A stretch of 26,057 nucleotides of DNA from the IMG/VR virus record IMGVR_UViG_3300009620_001863, positions 1 to 26,057 of that record. One strand, given 5' to 3'. The notes beneath the pieces are model-generated. The model saw only the letters and a list, made by a program, of their open reading frames with translations. It was not told the origin of the DNA and did not search any database. Position numbers and translations under genes: made by a program. This DNA is from a virus. Below, piece after piece: positions 13,554 to 21,996 of this stretch; positions within the stretch are counted from its first letter, which is position 1; the number at the start of each line of letters is the position of its first letter.

Positions 13554-16500
13554 TTAGGCGGAACTTAGGATTCTCGTGGCAACCTCTTCAATCCGCACGG
13601 TTGCATCTGGTGTGAAGCGCTTAATTACGCACTTGATTTTGTAGTACCTTTTGTTTGACTGAAAAGATCCGTAGAAACGAACATCGTCGGTGTAGGTCAC
13701 ATCGTCACTAGAGGTGGAGTAGTATGTCTGCACTTCGGCGTAGCGCTCGTAACAACTACCTTCCCACATTCTGTTGAGCGCTGCTGGCTCGCTAAACTTC
13801 GTTGTGTTTCCATCGAAAATGGTGCCCTCGTCGAGAACATCAACGGAAGGTATGCACAGAATCAATCTTGACTCATCAACACCGACAACGCCGGCATCCA
13901 AAACTGTAGTTACATAGTCCTCGGCGGCGGCGATGGTGCTACTAACTTGGAGGTAGGTTTCCCCTGCTGGGACAACTAGGGCATTTTTCACTCCTGGCCA
14001 ACTGGCGTCCCTCTGGGAGTTAAGCATAATGGAACTTATCCAATTAGGATTCCCCCCAACCTCGTAACCAGGCCATACTAGGATGCAGGGCTGCGAGGAG
14101 GTCTGTCCCGACTTGAAGACTGGTTTGAAAAAGACCTGCGCCTCATCCGGCCCGAGTTGGGAGATGATGGTTGACTCGTCCCTCGTGCGACTAACCTTGA
14201 GGGCGAGACCCCATGAGGTTCCTGTGATGCCCTGAAGGCGCACATCGTAGTAATCTGGAATGGCTCCCTCTTCGCGAACCACAGAGCTGCTATACAGAGT
14301 GGGAGGAACCTCCTCGCCGTCTGGGACGCCGTATGTAGAGCCCTGGAATTCAGGAGGGAATCTCAGGGAGGCGTAGGTGCCGTCGAAGGATAAAGAATCC
14401 TCAGAAGTGGGGCATGGGTATTTGGGTGGAACTGTTTGTGTAAGAAAGTGGCGTTTGGCATCATAGAGCGTGAATGTTACGGCTACCTGTGGTGCTTGGT
14501 CCGGTTGGTAAACTGCTCCCGAAACGGAAATGGGAGAAATTGCGAATGTGTATAGATGGTTTGGTTCGGCTTCCCAAAATGTGAACTCTTCTTCCTCCAC
14601 GCGGCCAAGCGAAGTCCACCGTGAAGAAATATCGTCTTCTGCAAACCCCTCAAACAGGTCTGAGGCATCGTTTTTTATCCAAGCCTCGCTGGGGCCACCC
14701 CCCTCATCAACTGATTGCACCATGTTCCAAACTAGGTATCCATTCAGCCTTGCGTCTGCCGATCTTGACCCTGAGGTTAACCATGGCGTTACCGAGTTGG
14801 GGCCACCCGCCATTCCCACCGCCAACGAGTCGGGAAGGGTAAGCGGATCGACTGATGGGGGATTCCAGGTGAGAGAGATTCCCCACCTAATAGTCCCATC
14901 TGGCATCTGCTTCATAACTCGGGTTCCGCTTAGACCAGAAGGTGCCATCCCCTGGAATGAGGTTGGGTGGAAGACGCCCCGACTGACGCTAAAGTCAACT
15001 TGTGGCACTTGGGAAAGAGCTGCGCTAAGGGTTATATCGTTGGTGTCGACTGAAGCAACGGTGACGGTTTGGTTGGTGCCCCTGTAGTTTAGAATGCTTA
15101 ATATGGTGTAAGCGTCGATGTCGTAGGTGCCTGATAGTGGCGGCTCAACCAAGAAGACGCGGTTTTCACTTCCTAAATCGTTTTCAAAACTCTTAACTTT
15201 CAGGAGTTGCTTCTTCCTGAATACCCCAGACTCTGGGGTGTATGCGTCATCCGAGTCATAAATCTGCACGGCAGAGCCGGCGACGAGTCGGTCTACGAAC
15301 CAAGCTGGCGCAGTAATCTTGTCGTTAGTGTAATAACTGGAACTATTCCCGATTGCGGAAGGGTTGGCTTCAACAAAACTATCAAGGATTAGGGTTTCCC
15401 CAGCGGGAAGAGTTCCAACGGCGGTGGTGAATGCCCCCGGAACAGTAATAACGGGGGCTGCCGGGGTGCCGACATCAAGGGCGGTCGCCATTGTCTTCTC
15501 TTCAAAGCCGCTCCCCGTAGCACCCTGAGGTAATGTTATAGAGTTTGCCTGCGCGGTCACATCCCATCCAGCCGCAGCCGCACCGCCCAGGGGGGGGCCA
15601 CCTGGGCTCCCAAGCGAAGACAGTTGGGCTGTTGCTGCGCCATCGTCATAGATTCTCTCGTCGTATTGGCTTGCGCTTATCTTCCTGAAGCCGTCTTTTG
15701 TGGTCTCGATTGATTCTACTATCCAGTCCGATTCGCTCCACGCTGGAGTTGCCAAGAAGGCGGGATTCCCGGTGTAGTCATCTGAAACAACTTCGGTAAT
15801 TGGGAAGGGCTGCCCAGCGGGGCTTGTCCAACCCTGTCCGACATTTGGTGTGTATTCTTCGTGGTCGCCAACTCCCGTTACAACCACAAGAATCTGCAAG
15901 TCATCACTGAAGGCGATATCGCGATCTGGAACAACTGCTGTCTGGTCTTCATAATCCGCGTTGTCGAGAGGCTCGTATGCCCCCCACCCGGCGATATTGA
16001 AGGGGACGCTTTCTATGAGATCCCTGTGCTGGATTTGAATCCTGTCTCCCACTTGGGCGGCAAGACCTTCCAGAGAAACCTCCATCTGTAGCGTTTTTCG
16101 CCTGTATTGGAGTTTCAGCAATTGGTAGTAGGCGTAGCTTTCAGCAGCCGCCCGGCCTGTTATCCCCACTACGAAATCGTTAGAAATTTTCCTCTCGTTA
16201 GAGAAGGTGGCTGACTCGAAACCAGGAAGCGTCATTCGCACGGTTTCCCTGTCATAGTTGTACTTCTTCTCCAAATATTGAATCTCTATCTCGGTGGGTA
16301 CATCCACAGTGGAGACTTCGTTGACAGACATAGACCCCTGCCTGATCGCGCTTTCAGTAAACACTTGGGAAACGCTGCGCGTCATATCGGTGACCGCCCT
16401 AAACCGAGTTCCCTCTCTGACGAGAGTGGCTCTCCCAACACTAAGAACTTTGTCAATTGCTTCAAAAAGGCTACTGTCCTCGTCGAAAGCCCCGTTGAAC

Positions 16501-19388
16501 TCGCAGCGCGGCCCAATAATGACAACATTGAAGGCCATTGTCTGCAGAAGGGGAATGCCTGGATAAGTGCCTACATCGCTCAAGTCTTCCTCAGTAACGA
16601 GGACACCACCCCCCGAATCAACCTGCATGCTCTGGACGGTTACGGTAATGGGAACACCCTCTGCCCCGCTTAACGCATCCGGGTCAAGGTGGACTTTGTC
16701 GCCTGGGTTCAGCGCAATCCAAAATCCCGCGTCTCCAAAAGTCGGGTCGGTATTACTGATTCTTAGCGCAGAGTTCGGGGCATATGTCGTTAAATCAATC
16801 TGATAGCATACCCCGTAGGGGCTCCCATGGATGTATGTTTCACTCTGCTTATCTGGGTCCATGGCGCCTGCCGCACTGTCCACCCCACAGAACTCGGCCC
16901 AGTCCAAGAAACTCTGCCAATCTACATCTGTGTCATCGTTCACATAGTTTCCTCCCCCATAAACCTCGCTCAGGAGCAGATTGAGGGTAATCCAAGCGGG
17001 ATTCCTAAAGTCGGCGCTGTCGGCGTGGATAGTTGACGCTGTTCCTGTATTGCTGTACTGCTTCACATCGTTGCCGTCCACTACGACTGTCAGTTCTGGG
17101 ACTTGCGAATTCGCCGTGTAATTTACGATATCGCTCAACTCCACCCAAGCCGTCCCTGGCATAACCCCTAGTCCGCCGCCTGCATATGTCCTGTCCTCGA
17201 AGGTTACGGAGCTTAAGTGGCACGAACTTGTGCAGGCACCAGGGGCCCCGGAGTCAGGATTGGTGGTGTATTCGGTAGGGTAGTTGTCTGGTCTTCCAAC
17301 GGCGCACACCCTAAAGTCCGCTGAACCTATCGCGCTGGAGAACACCGTGGAGGCGGCGAACATTCTGTTGGAATAGTCGGCTCCCGACACGCTAGATCCG
17401 GGGATATTCCCATTTGAATCCCAGAAAGCAGAACTTTGCATTTCCATGGTTATGTTGCCGCTCCCACTAGTGTCATAATTGTCCATATAGTAGAAGGATC
17501 CATTATAGGTTCCCGTAGTCGGGTGGATTGTGATCGTTTGCCACATAGCCCCCGTATATTTGCCCCTGATCATGAAATATCCCAGGGTTTGCCAACCGTC
17601 GGTATTGTCGTGTCGGCTGTACTGGATCTCGAAGGTCTGAGAGTGAGCTACAGTGGCGCCGCTGGTGTCGAGCCTGTAAAGGCCGCCCGAGAACTCCAAG
17701 TTGAAAATGACTTTGTCTAATATAGCCCCTTGTGGTGCGGACCAAGTCGCCCACACGGATTTATAGATAAACATCGCCGGAACGCCGCCGGTAATGTTGC
17801 TTCGGTCGGCGCCTGCGGTTTCGATGGTTCCCGGGTCCCCCCAGACACCAGAAATGGTCGCGGTGTTGGACGCCCCGCCAGTGGCTATCCAGCCAGGGGC
17901 GTTAATTAGGGTCTTGTGCGAACCGTCATAAGTCCCACCCTTCCAGCCTCCCGTTGTTGAGCCTACTGACCCGTAATATGACCAGTATTTTTGAGTGGCA
18001 TCTGGGTCCGCACCCGGGTATGGAACGACAAACATGAAATTGGCGCCTTGTAATTCTTTTACCTTGAACTTAGTCCAGCCTAACATTGGACTAGTGGAAG
18101 CTACTCTGTTGGTCGGCGTTCCCACCCCAGACGCCTCTTCTAGTTCAAACTCGTAAGGCCCATATTTTTTTCGGGAATGGTTGCCGGCGCTGTTGAAGTT
18201 GTAAAAGTCCACGGTCTGCGTAAAACACTCACTCGTCCGAACTTCCGTGGACCAATGTTGCCGATTACTAACTCCAAATTCATGGTTTTTCCCTTGGAAC
18301 TGGCCTGTGATCGAAACGAGGTCATCGACTGCGAAGCTGCCAGGGGTAACTACTTTCCAGCGGGTTGCGTTTTGGTAGCCTGAGGTTGTGGCGAAGTTGC
18401 CCGTATGGGTCCCCACGGTATCTACTAGCCTGGCCGGTCTGCTGGCTCCCACATCGGACTTGTCGTCGAGAATCCAGTAAATATACTTATTGTCCCGTTC
18501 CTCCCCAGGGAAGTAGTTGAAGCCCCCGCTAAACTCCCTTGCGCTGGCAAAATTGTCAAAGGGGAATTGGTTTTGGCTACTTCCCCAATCCAACCCAGAG
18601 CCATCGGGGTAGGGGGGGAAGTTGCCCTGATCCGAGCCGAAATTAACATCCCAAAACCTAAGCCCAGGAACTATCGTAAACTTCATGTCCATGATCATCC
18701 CCACATCCACCGTTGTCGAAAAAGTGGTTCCGAAGTTGGCCGTGTAGAACGGATCAGTTGTCCCCGGGTGGACAGGCACATCCGCGCCCATCGAAACCCT
18801 CGCTGTTGCTGCGTATGACGCTAGTGGCAGGTCGTCGAGCAAAAGCGTGTCAACATCAGTGCCCTCCGTGTTGTCCGTGATCTGCCCAACCTTCCTAAAG
18901 GGACCTTCTCCTAGCAGATTAAGGTAGTACAGGGCGACGGAGTTCGTGCCAAATGCAAGCACCTTGCCTCCCCCCACAATCCCCCCGATTCGAGTGGTGC
19001 CGTAGATGAGTGGCATTCCGAACCCCTGACCCCGCCTTGTTGAAATCCCTGACCAACCGTAATGGTCACTCTGTTTGTTTCCAAAGTTGCTCGTCTGTTC
19101 TTGCCCATATTTATCAGCGTAGTGTTTTATGGTTACCCCGATGCCAATAAGCGCCCCGATGCCCACGGCAACCCAGCCAGAAGGCAACCCAATAACATTG
19201 ATGTGATCGCCGTCGCAGATGGAGGCTGACGGGCTAAGTGGCTCGCCGCCCCTAATCACCAGGGCTTTCTCATAACCTGAGGGGATGAGATCGGCTGCCG
19301 TCAAACTCTGTTCCCAAGGCAACTCCTGCGAAACGGCGTCCCGCGTCAGCTGCTTGAACCCGTTTCTCTGTATTACGGTTACTGACAT
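13554..19388 (-). CDS. Host specificity/central tail tip protein, lambda gpJ-like
   Basis: This 1944-aa protein is much longer than lambda gpJ (about 1130 aa). Residues 35-70 look like the beta-grasp start of J homologues (KALVIRGGEPLS, then DGDHINVIGLPSG), followed by a hydrophobic segment at 71-87. Next come GMPLIYGTTRIGG (124-136) and the conserved YYLNLLGEGPF (154-164). Near residues 1030-1150 is the hub-like region (EIEIQYLEKKYNYDRETV, then TLQMEVSLEGLAAQVGDRIQ). The rest is Gly/Ser/Thr-rich, probably beta-sandwich and fibronectin-like. About 850 residues between the N-terminal part and the hub look like inserted receptor-binding or structural domains. It overlaps the NlpC gene by 10 bp and has GAGG 7 nt before its ATG. 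Confidence 0.9.
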   Translation of the reverse strand: MSVTVIQRNGFKQLTRDAVSQELPWEQSLTAADLIPSGYEKALVIRGGEPLSPSASICDGDHINVIGLPSGWVAVGIGALIGIGVTIKHYADKYGQEQTSNFGNKQSDHYGWSGISTRRGQGFGMPLIYGTTRIGGIVGGGKVLAFGTNSVALYYLNLLGEGPFRKVGQITDNTEGTDVDTLLLDDLPLASYAATARVSMGADVPVHPGTTDPFYTANFGTTFSTTVDVGMIMDMKFTIVPGLRFWDVNFGSDQGNFPPYPDGSGLDWGSSQNQFPFDNFASAREFSGGFNYFPGEERDNKYIYWILDDKSDVGASRPARLVDTVGTHTGNFATTSGYQNATRWKVVTPGSFAVDDLVSITGQFQGKNHEFGVSNRQHWSTEVRTSECFTQTVDFYNFNSAGNHSRKKYGPYEFELEEASGVGTPTNRVASTSPMLGWTKFKVKELQGANFMFVVPYPGADPDATQKYWSYYGSVGSTTGGWKGGTYDGSHKTLINAPGWIATGGASNTATISGVWGDPGTIETAGADRSNITGGVPAMFIYKSVWATWSAPQGAILDKVIFNLEFSGGLYRLDTSGATVAHSQTFEIQYSRHDNTDGWQTLGYFMIRGKYTGAMWQTITIHPTTGTYNGSFYYMDNYDTSGSGNITMEMQSSAFWDSNGNIPGSSVSGADYSNRMFAASTVFSSAIGSADFRVCAVGRPDNYPTEYTTNPDSGAPGACTSSCHLSSVTFEDRTYAGGGLGVMPGTAWVELSDIVNYTANSQVPELTVVVDGNDVKQYSNTGTASTIHADSADFRNPAWITLNLLLSEVYGGGNYVNDDTDVDWQSFLDWAEFCGVDSAAGAMDPDKQSETYIHGSPYGVCYQIDLTTYAPNSALRISNTDPTFGDAGFWIALNPGDKVHLDPDALSGAEGVPITVTVQSMQVDSGGGVLVTEEDLSDVGTYPGIPLLQTMAFNVVIIGPRCEFNGAFDEDSSLFEAIDKVLSVGRATLVREGTRFRAVTDMTRSVSQVFTESAIRQGSMSVNEVSTVDVPTEIEIQYLEKKYNYDRETVRMTLPGFESATFSNERKISNDFVVGITGRAAAESYAYYQLLKLQYRRKTLQMEVSLEGLAAQVGDRIQIQHRDLIESVPFNIAGWGAYEPLDNADYEDQTAVVPDRDIAFSDDLQILVVVTGVGDHEEYTPNVGQGWTSPAGQPFPITEVVSDDYTGNPAFLATPAWSESDWIVESIETTKDGFRKISASQYDERIYDDGAATAQLSSLGSPGGPPLGGAAAAGWDVTAQANSITLPQGATGSGFEEKTMATALDVGTPAAPVITVPGAFTTAVGTLPAGETLILDSFVEANPSAIGNSSSYYTNDKITAPAWFVDRLVAGSAVQIYDSDDAYTPESGVFRKKQLLKVKSFENDLGSENRVFLVEPPLSGTYDIDAYTILSILNYRGTNQTVTVASVDTNDITLSAALSQVPQVDFSVSRGVFHPTSFQGMAPSGLSGTRVMKQMPDGTIRWGISLTWNPPSVDPLTLPDSLAVGMAGGPNSVTPWLTSGSRSADARLNGYLVWNMVQSVDEGGGPSEAWIKNDASDLFEGFAEDDISSRWTSLGRVEEEEFTFWEAEPNHLYTFAISPISVSGAVYQPDQAPQVAVTFTLYDAKRHFLTQTVPPKYPCPTSEDSLSFDGTYASLRFPPEFQGSTYGVPDGEEVPPTLYSSSVVREEGAIPDYYDVRLQGITGTSWGLALKVSRTRDESTIISQLGPDEAQVFFKPVFKSGQTSSQPCILVWPGYEVGGNPNWISSIMLNSQRDASWPGVKNALVVPAGETYLQVSSTIAAAEDYVTTVLDAGVVGVDESRLILCIPSVDVLDEGTIFDGNTTKFSEPAALNRMWEGSCYERYAEVQTYYSTSSDDVTYTDDVRFYGSFQSNKRYYKIKCVIKRFTPDATVRIEEVATRILSSA

Positions 19389-19870
19389 ACCATCCTCACT
19401 GCCGATGTTGGCTTAAGAGCCATTCTCCTCCGCGCCAACCTGATTACCCCAGAACGACAAGCCTGAACTAGATATTTGATGTCCTTGCACACCACCACAG
19501 CGTGGTAGTGGGCGCATGGGTTTATTCCTCCGCCCTCGTAGATATGCAAGTCTCCAGCCTCGGGGGTCTCGGGATCTACCTCCCGAATAACATTGCCGAG
19601 GGCTTGAACAGCCCACGATGCGGGATCTCCCTCCGTATTTACCATCACATCAGAGAAGTGTCGCGTCATCGGGTTGAACTCATCCCTGACAAGGGTACCC
19701 CTCTCTAATGCTGGAATCGCCTTTTCGACAAGTTCTATGTGGTCAGCCGCCGCTCTTATCCAAAGACCAAAGCAGTCAACCCCCTCCTTAGGAGAGAACC
19801 CGCCGAGCTTGAAGGGTGTCCCCACCAAGCCTTCTGCACTTTCGGCGATGCTTTCTCCAAGGCTGCTCAT
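19379..19870 (-). CDS. Tail tip NlpC/P60 peptidase (lambda gpK-like)
   Basis: This 163-aa protein has GVDCFGLW at 30-37, the NlpC/P60 nucleophile motif with catalytic Cys33, and HYHAVVV at 121-127 providing the general-base His (probably His123). Other family marks are the N-terminal GTPFKLGG and the AGDLHIY segment at 105-111. The family cuts peptide stems of peptidoglycan; in lambda-like tails the domain sits at the tip and helps penetration or is needed in tail assembly. Lambda gpK also has a JAB domain at its N-terminus, which is absent here. The ATG overlaps the stop of the L-like gene as ATGA, and the J-like gene follows, giving the order L-K-J. Confidence 0.9.
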   Translation of the reverse strand: MSSLGESIAESAEGLVGTPFKLGGFSPKEGVDCFGLWIRAAADHIELVEKAIPALERGTLVRDEFNPMTRHFSDVMVNTEGDPASWAVQALGNVIREVDPETPEAGDLHIYEGGGINPCAHYHAVVVCKDIKYLVQACRSGVIRLARRRMALKPTSAVRMVCQ

Positions 19871-20544
19871 CGATCATTCCCAAAGGGGATGTGAACAAAC
19901 CCCCCGTAATTGTTTATATTGTCTTTGCCGGAACAGCCGTTTGCCCCATCGAATGTGTAGTCGCAGGTTAGCACTGTCCCCGAATAAGCGCATCGGGCCC
20001 CGCGAAAGATGTGGCCACAGCGGGATCGGAAGCACCGCCGACCAGGGAAGGTGTGGAAGAGGAAGTTCCGTGGCCCCAAAGTCCACTGGACAGCCGTATC
20101 CACCATGCTCACCTCCTTCATCAGGAATGGTTGCTCTAGGATTTTATCGCCATTATCTGAGCCACTGCCAACTGAGGGGGCTGGGGCTGACCCATCTGCA
20201 ATCCTTACTAGGTACATTGTGGCTGAACGCCCCGCCAGGCTCTCGTTCTGGCGTATCCAAGACTTCACCAGACCTGTGGGATCTGGCATCGTCACCTTCC
20301 ACTCTTCGTAGTTAGAGGCGTCGCTGGTCTCCTTCAGCGGGTCAATCGTAAATGGGGTGGGGCTATAGGTTTCGGGATCCTCGCCATACACCTCAGTGAA
20401 CGCCACGGACACCGGGTTGGAGGCTACTCGAAGGTATTTAGTGTCCCCAGTATTTATATCCGAGTAAGCCACCGAAATTAGCCAGCAGTAGGCATCCGTG
20501 GAAGCCAATTGTAGCACTGCTGACGAAGGAAGCGTTCTGGTCAT
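19867..20544 (-). CDS. Minor tail protein L-like, with C-terminal Cys cluster (Fe-S or metal site)
   Basis: The 225-aa protein ends with a cluster of Cys at 171, 176, 185, 194 and 204. The sequence around it (RCAYSGTVLTCDYTF, then NGC and NNYGGFVHIP) follows the C-terminal signature of lambda gpL-type proteins: C-x-YTG, C-x-x-TL, C, N, FGGF-x-x-IP. Lambda gpL is known to bind an iron-sulfur cluster through C-terminal cysteines. The N-terminal 160 residues are beta-rich and match the DUF1833/minor-tail style. Its place before the NlpC/P60 and J-like genes is the classic L-K-J order. The ATG lies 13 nt after the U-run of an intrinsic terminator and has no visible Shine-Dalgarno, so expression probably relies on read-through. 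Confidence 0.88.
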   Translation of the reverse strand: MTRTLPSSAVLQLASTDAYCWLISVAYSDINTGDTKYLRVASNPVSVAFTEVYGEDPETYSPTPFTIDPLKETSDASNYEEWKVTMPDPTGLVKSWIRQNESLAGRSATMYLVRIADGSAPAPSVGSGSDNGDKILEQPFLMKEVSMVDTAVQWTLGPRNFLFHTFPGRRCFRSRCGHIFRGARCAYSGTVLTCDYTFDGANGCSGKDNINNYGGFVHIPFGNDR

Positions 20545-20557
20545 GGGCGAATATTAC

Positions 20558-20591
20558 AAAAAAAAAGGGGCGTGTCCAAAGACAAACCCCT
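20558..20591 (-). terminator. Intrinsic terminator between tail tube and tail tip genes
   Basis: On the minus strand a stem forms from AGGGGT-TGTC and GACACGCCCCT with a 4-nt TTTG loop, one G-U pair and one internal mismatch (20591-20566), directly followed by nine T (20566-20558, sharing its last base with the stem). This is a textbook Rho-independent terminator. It lies after the major tail protein genes and the 36-aa peptide, and 13 nt before the ATG of the L-like gene. Partial termination here would keep tube protein messages abundant and tip protein messages scarce. Confidence 0.85.
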
Positions 20592-20617
20592 CAAAGGTTA
20601 CATCCCCTGTTCCCTTA

Positions 20618-20728
20618 TTACACAGTTCCCAGGCTGCTGAGGAACCAGATGGCGCCAACGAGGGCAGCGCCAAGGAGGAAGCCGACATGGGAGCGGCACC
20701 AGTTTTTTACTAATTCTTTTAGATTCAT
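20618..20728 (-). CDS. Candidate 36-aa single-TM peptide
   Basis: A short frame starts with ATG at 20726-20728, 13 bp after the second tail tube gene, and ends with TAA at 20618-20620. The peptide begins MNLKELVKNWC and contains a Gly/Ala/Leu-rich membrane helix (FLLGAALVGAIWFL). The positive-then-hydrophobic layout is that of small phage membrane peptides. No Shine-Dalgarno is seen. The frame is open further upstream to 20860, overlapping the tube gene, but that part looks like shadow. It is the last gene before the terminator at 20558-20591. Real coding is plausible but not certain. Confidence 0.5.
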   Translation of the reverse strand: MNLKELVKNWCRSHVGFLLGAALVGAIWFLSSLGTV

Positions 20729-20741
20729 GATTTTAAGGAGA

Positions 20742-21968
20742 CTAAGGACTATTGTCCGTTGGATCGTCAATGGTTCCATCGGAAAGGAAGGCGGATTCAA
20801 CCTCAGCACCGTAGGCAAGCCAGAGGCTGCGTGAAGCGGGGGCTGTAAGGATTGCACCATCGTCAGATAGATCCGCCCCGTTAGCGGTTATCTTGCAGGT
20901 AGCGTTTTCAACCACATACCCAGTTTCTTCCCCAATGTCCAGCGAGTTGATTTCTGTGACAGGAACACCGAACAGGAATTGTTGAACCTTGGTTCCAGAT
21001 GTCCCAGCAATACCAGCCACGGTTTGGAAGGTTCCCGTTGTGACCTCGATCATCTTGTTGGCAAGCAACTCGGCGTTGGCCGCATCGTAGGCCAATGTGG
21101 TGATTGCCAGCGTTGGCTTCGACTCGTAGATGCAAGCGTAGCTTCCAGCCTTGAGGACATTTACATCTTTGTAGATGTCATAAGTGTTGTTCATGTTTAA
21201 TTCCCATGAACTGGTCGGTGGGGTTTTGTCCTCGTTGACAGCCCAACAGAGCTTGTCAGCCCTCGACAAGGGGGTCGGCGTAACGGAATCAAAGGGTCCT
21301 GCTGGATCGTTCTGGCTTCCTTCCACGAGATCCAGAACTCCAAGGAACTCAAAATTGGCATACAGGAGGTCTCCAGCGGTTCCGCTAAAAGTAACATTCC
21401 CCATAGCCCCAGCAATGGTGTATTGCCGCCCGTCCTTCCAGAAGACAATAGTTAAAGTGCATTGCTTATCTTTTCCGTCACCCATTTCGGAAGCCCCATC
21501 AGTTGGCTCAGGCGGAGTGTTGCTAGGAATCCACACATTCCACTTTTCGGCGGTTCCAAACCGCGAGGAAGCTCCAGTTAAGTCTTCCCAAGTGGCGTAG
21601 TAGTTAAAGAAGCCGCAACCGCGCAATGCCAGCATCCACTGTGGCGTCCCTTGCTTCCAAACCAAGCCTCCAGTAGGGGAGGTAGAGACATCATCGGGAT
21701 CATCGTTAGAACCCATGACATCACACTTAAAGGTAACCCTGGCAAACTGGGTTCCAACAGAATCCGTCTGCTCTGAAGCAAGGCTTGCGGAAAGAATGTC
21801 TCTCTCAATCAAGCCGACTTCAGGCGTAAACGACATCTCGTAGCATGGAATCCATCCGAATGTTGTATCCGGGGGGCCTGCGAGTGTTGCCGGAGTCCCA
21901 GGCGTCGCTTCGGCGCAAACGCCGACGACGGATTTCCGTTCTAGAAGTCTGGTGTCTGTAATGGCCAT
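20742..21968 (-). CDS. Major tail (tube) protein, second copy
   Basis: This 408-aa protein is a clear paralogue of the preceding 380-aa protein. Shared blocks run through the whole length: MAITxTRLLERK at the start, PCYExSxTPExGxIERD, VGTQFARVTFKCDxMGS, KDGRQY with GNVxxSGTAGDLxYANFEFLG, DPAGxFD with PTPLS, SSWELNMNNxYDIYKDxNVxKAG, and GEExGYxxENAT. Compared with the first copy it has extra residues near 30-40, 90-105 and at the C-terminus (ending DDPTDNSP). The position after the tail terminator candidate and size suggest the major tail tube subunit, with the family assignment by context. AAGGA sits about 8 nt before the ATG, a clear ribosome binding site, unlike the first copy. Confidence 0.82.
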   Translation of the reverse strand: MAITDTRLLERKSVVGVCAEATPGTPATLAGPPDTTFGWIPCYEMSFTPEVGLIERDILSASLASEQTDSVGTQFARVTFKCDVMGSNDDPDDVSTSPTGGLVWKQGTPQWMLALRGCGFFNYYATWEDLTGASSRFGTAEKWNVWIPSNTPPEPTDGASEMGDGKDKQCTLTIVFWKDGRQYTIAGAMGNVTFSGTAGDLLYANFEFLGVLDLVEGSQNDPAGPFDSVTPTPLSRADKLCWAVNEDKTPPTSSWELNMNNTYDIYKDVNVLKAGSYACIYESKPTLAITTLAYDAANAELLANKMIEVTTGTFQTVAGIAGTSGTKVQQFLFGVPVTEINSLDIGEETGYVVENATCKITANGADLSDDGAILTAPASRSLWLAYGAEVESAFLSDGTIDDPTDNSP

Positions 21969-21996
21969 GTGTTATTCCTTATGCTACAAAAACAAA

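Noticed and set aside
19674-20315. 213-codon plus-strand frame
   Set aside because: It lies antisense to the L-like and NlpC/P60 genes, which have conserved catalytic and Cys motifs in their own frames.
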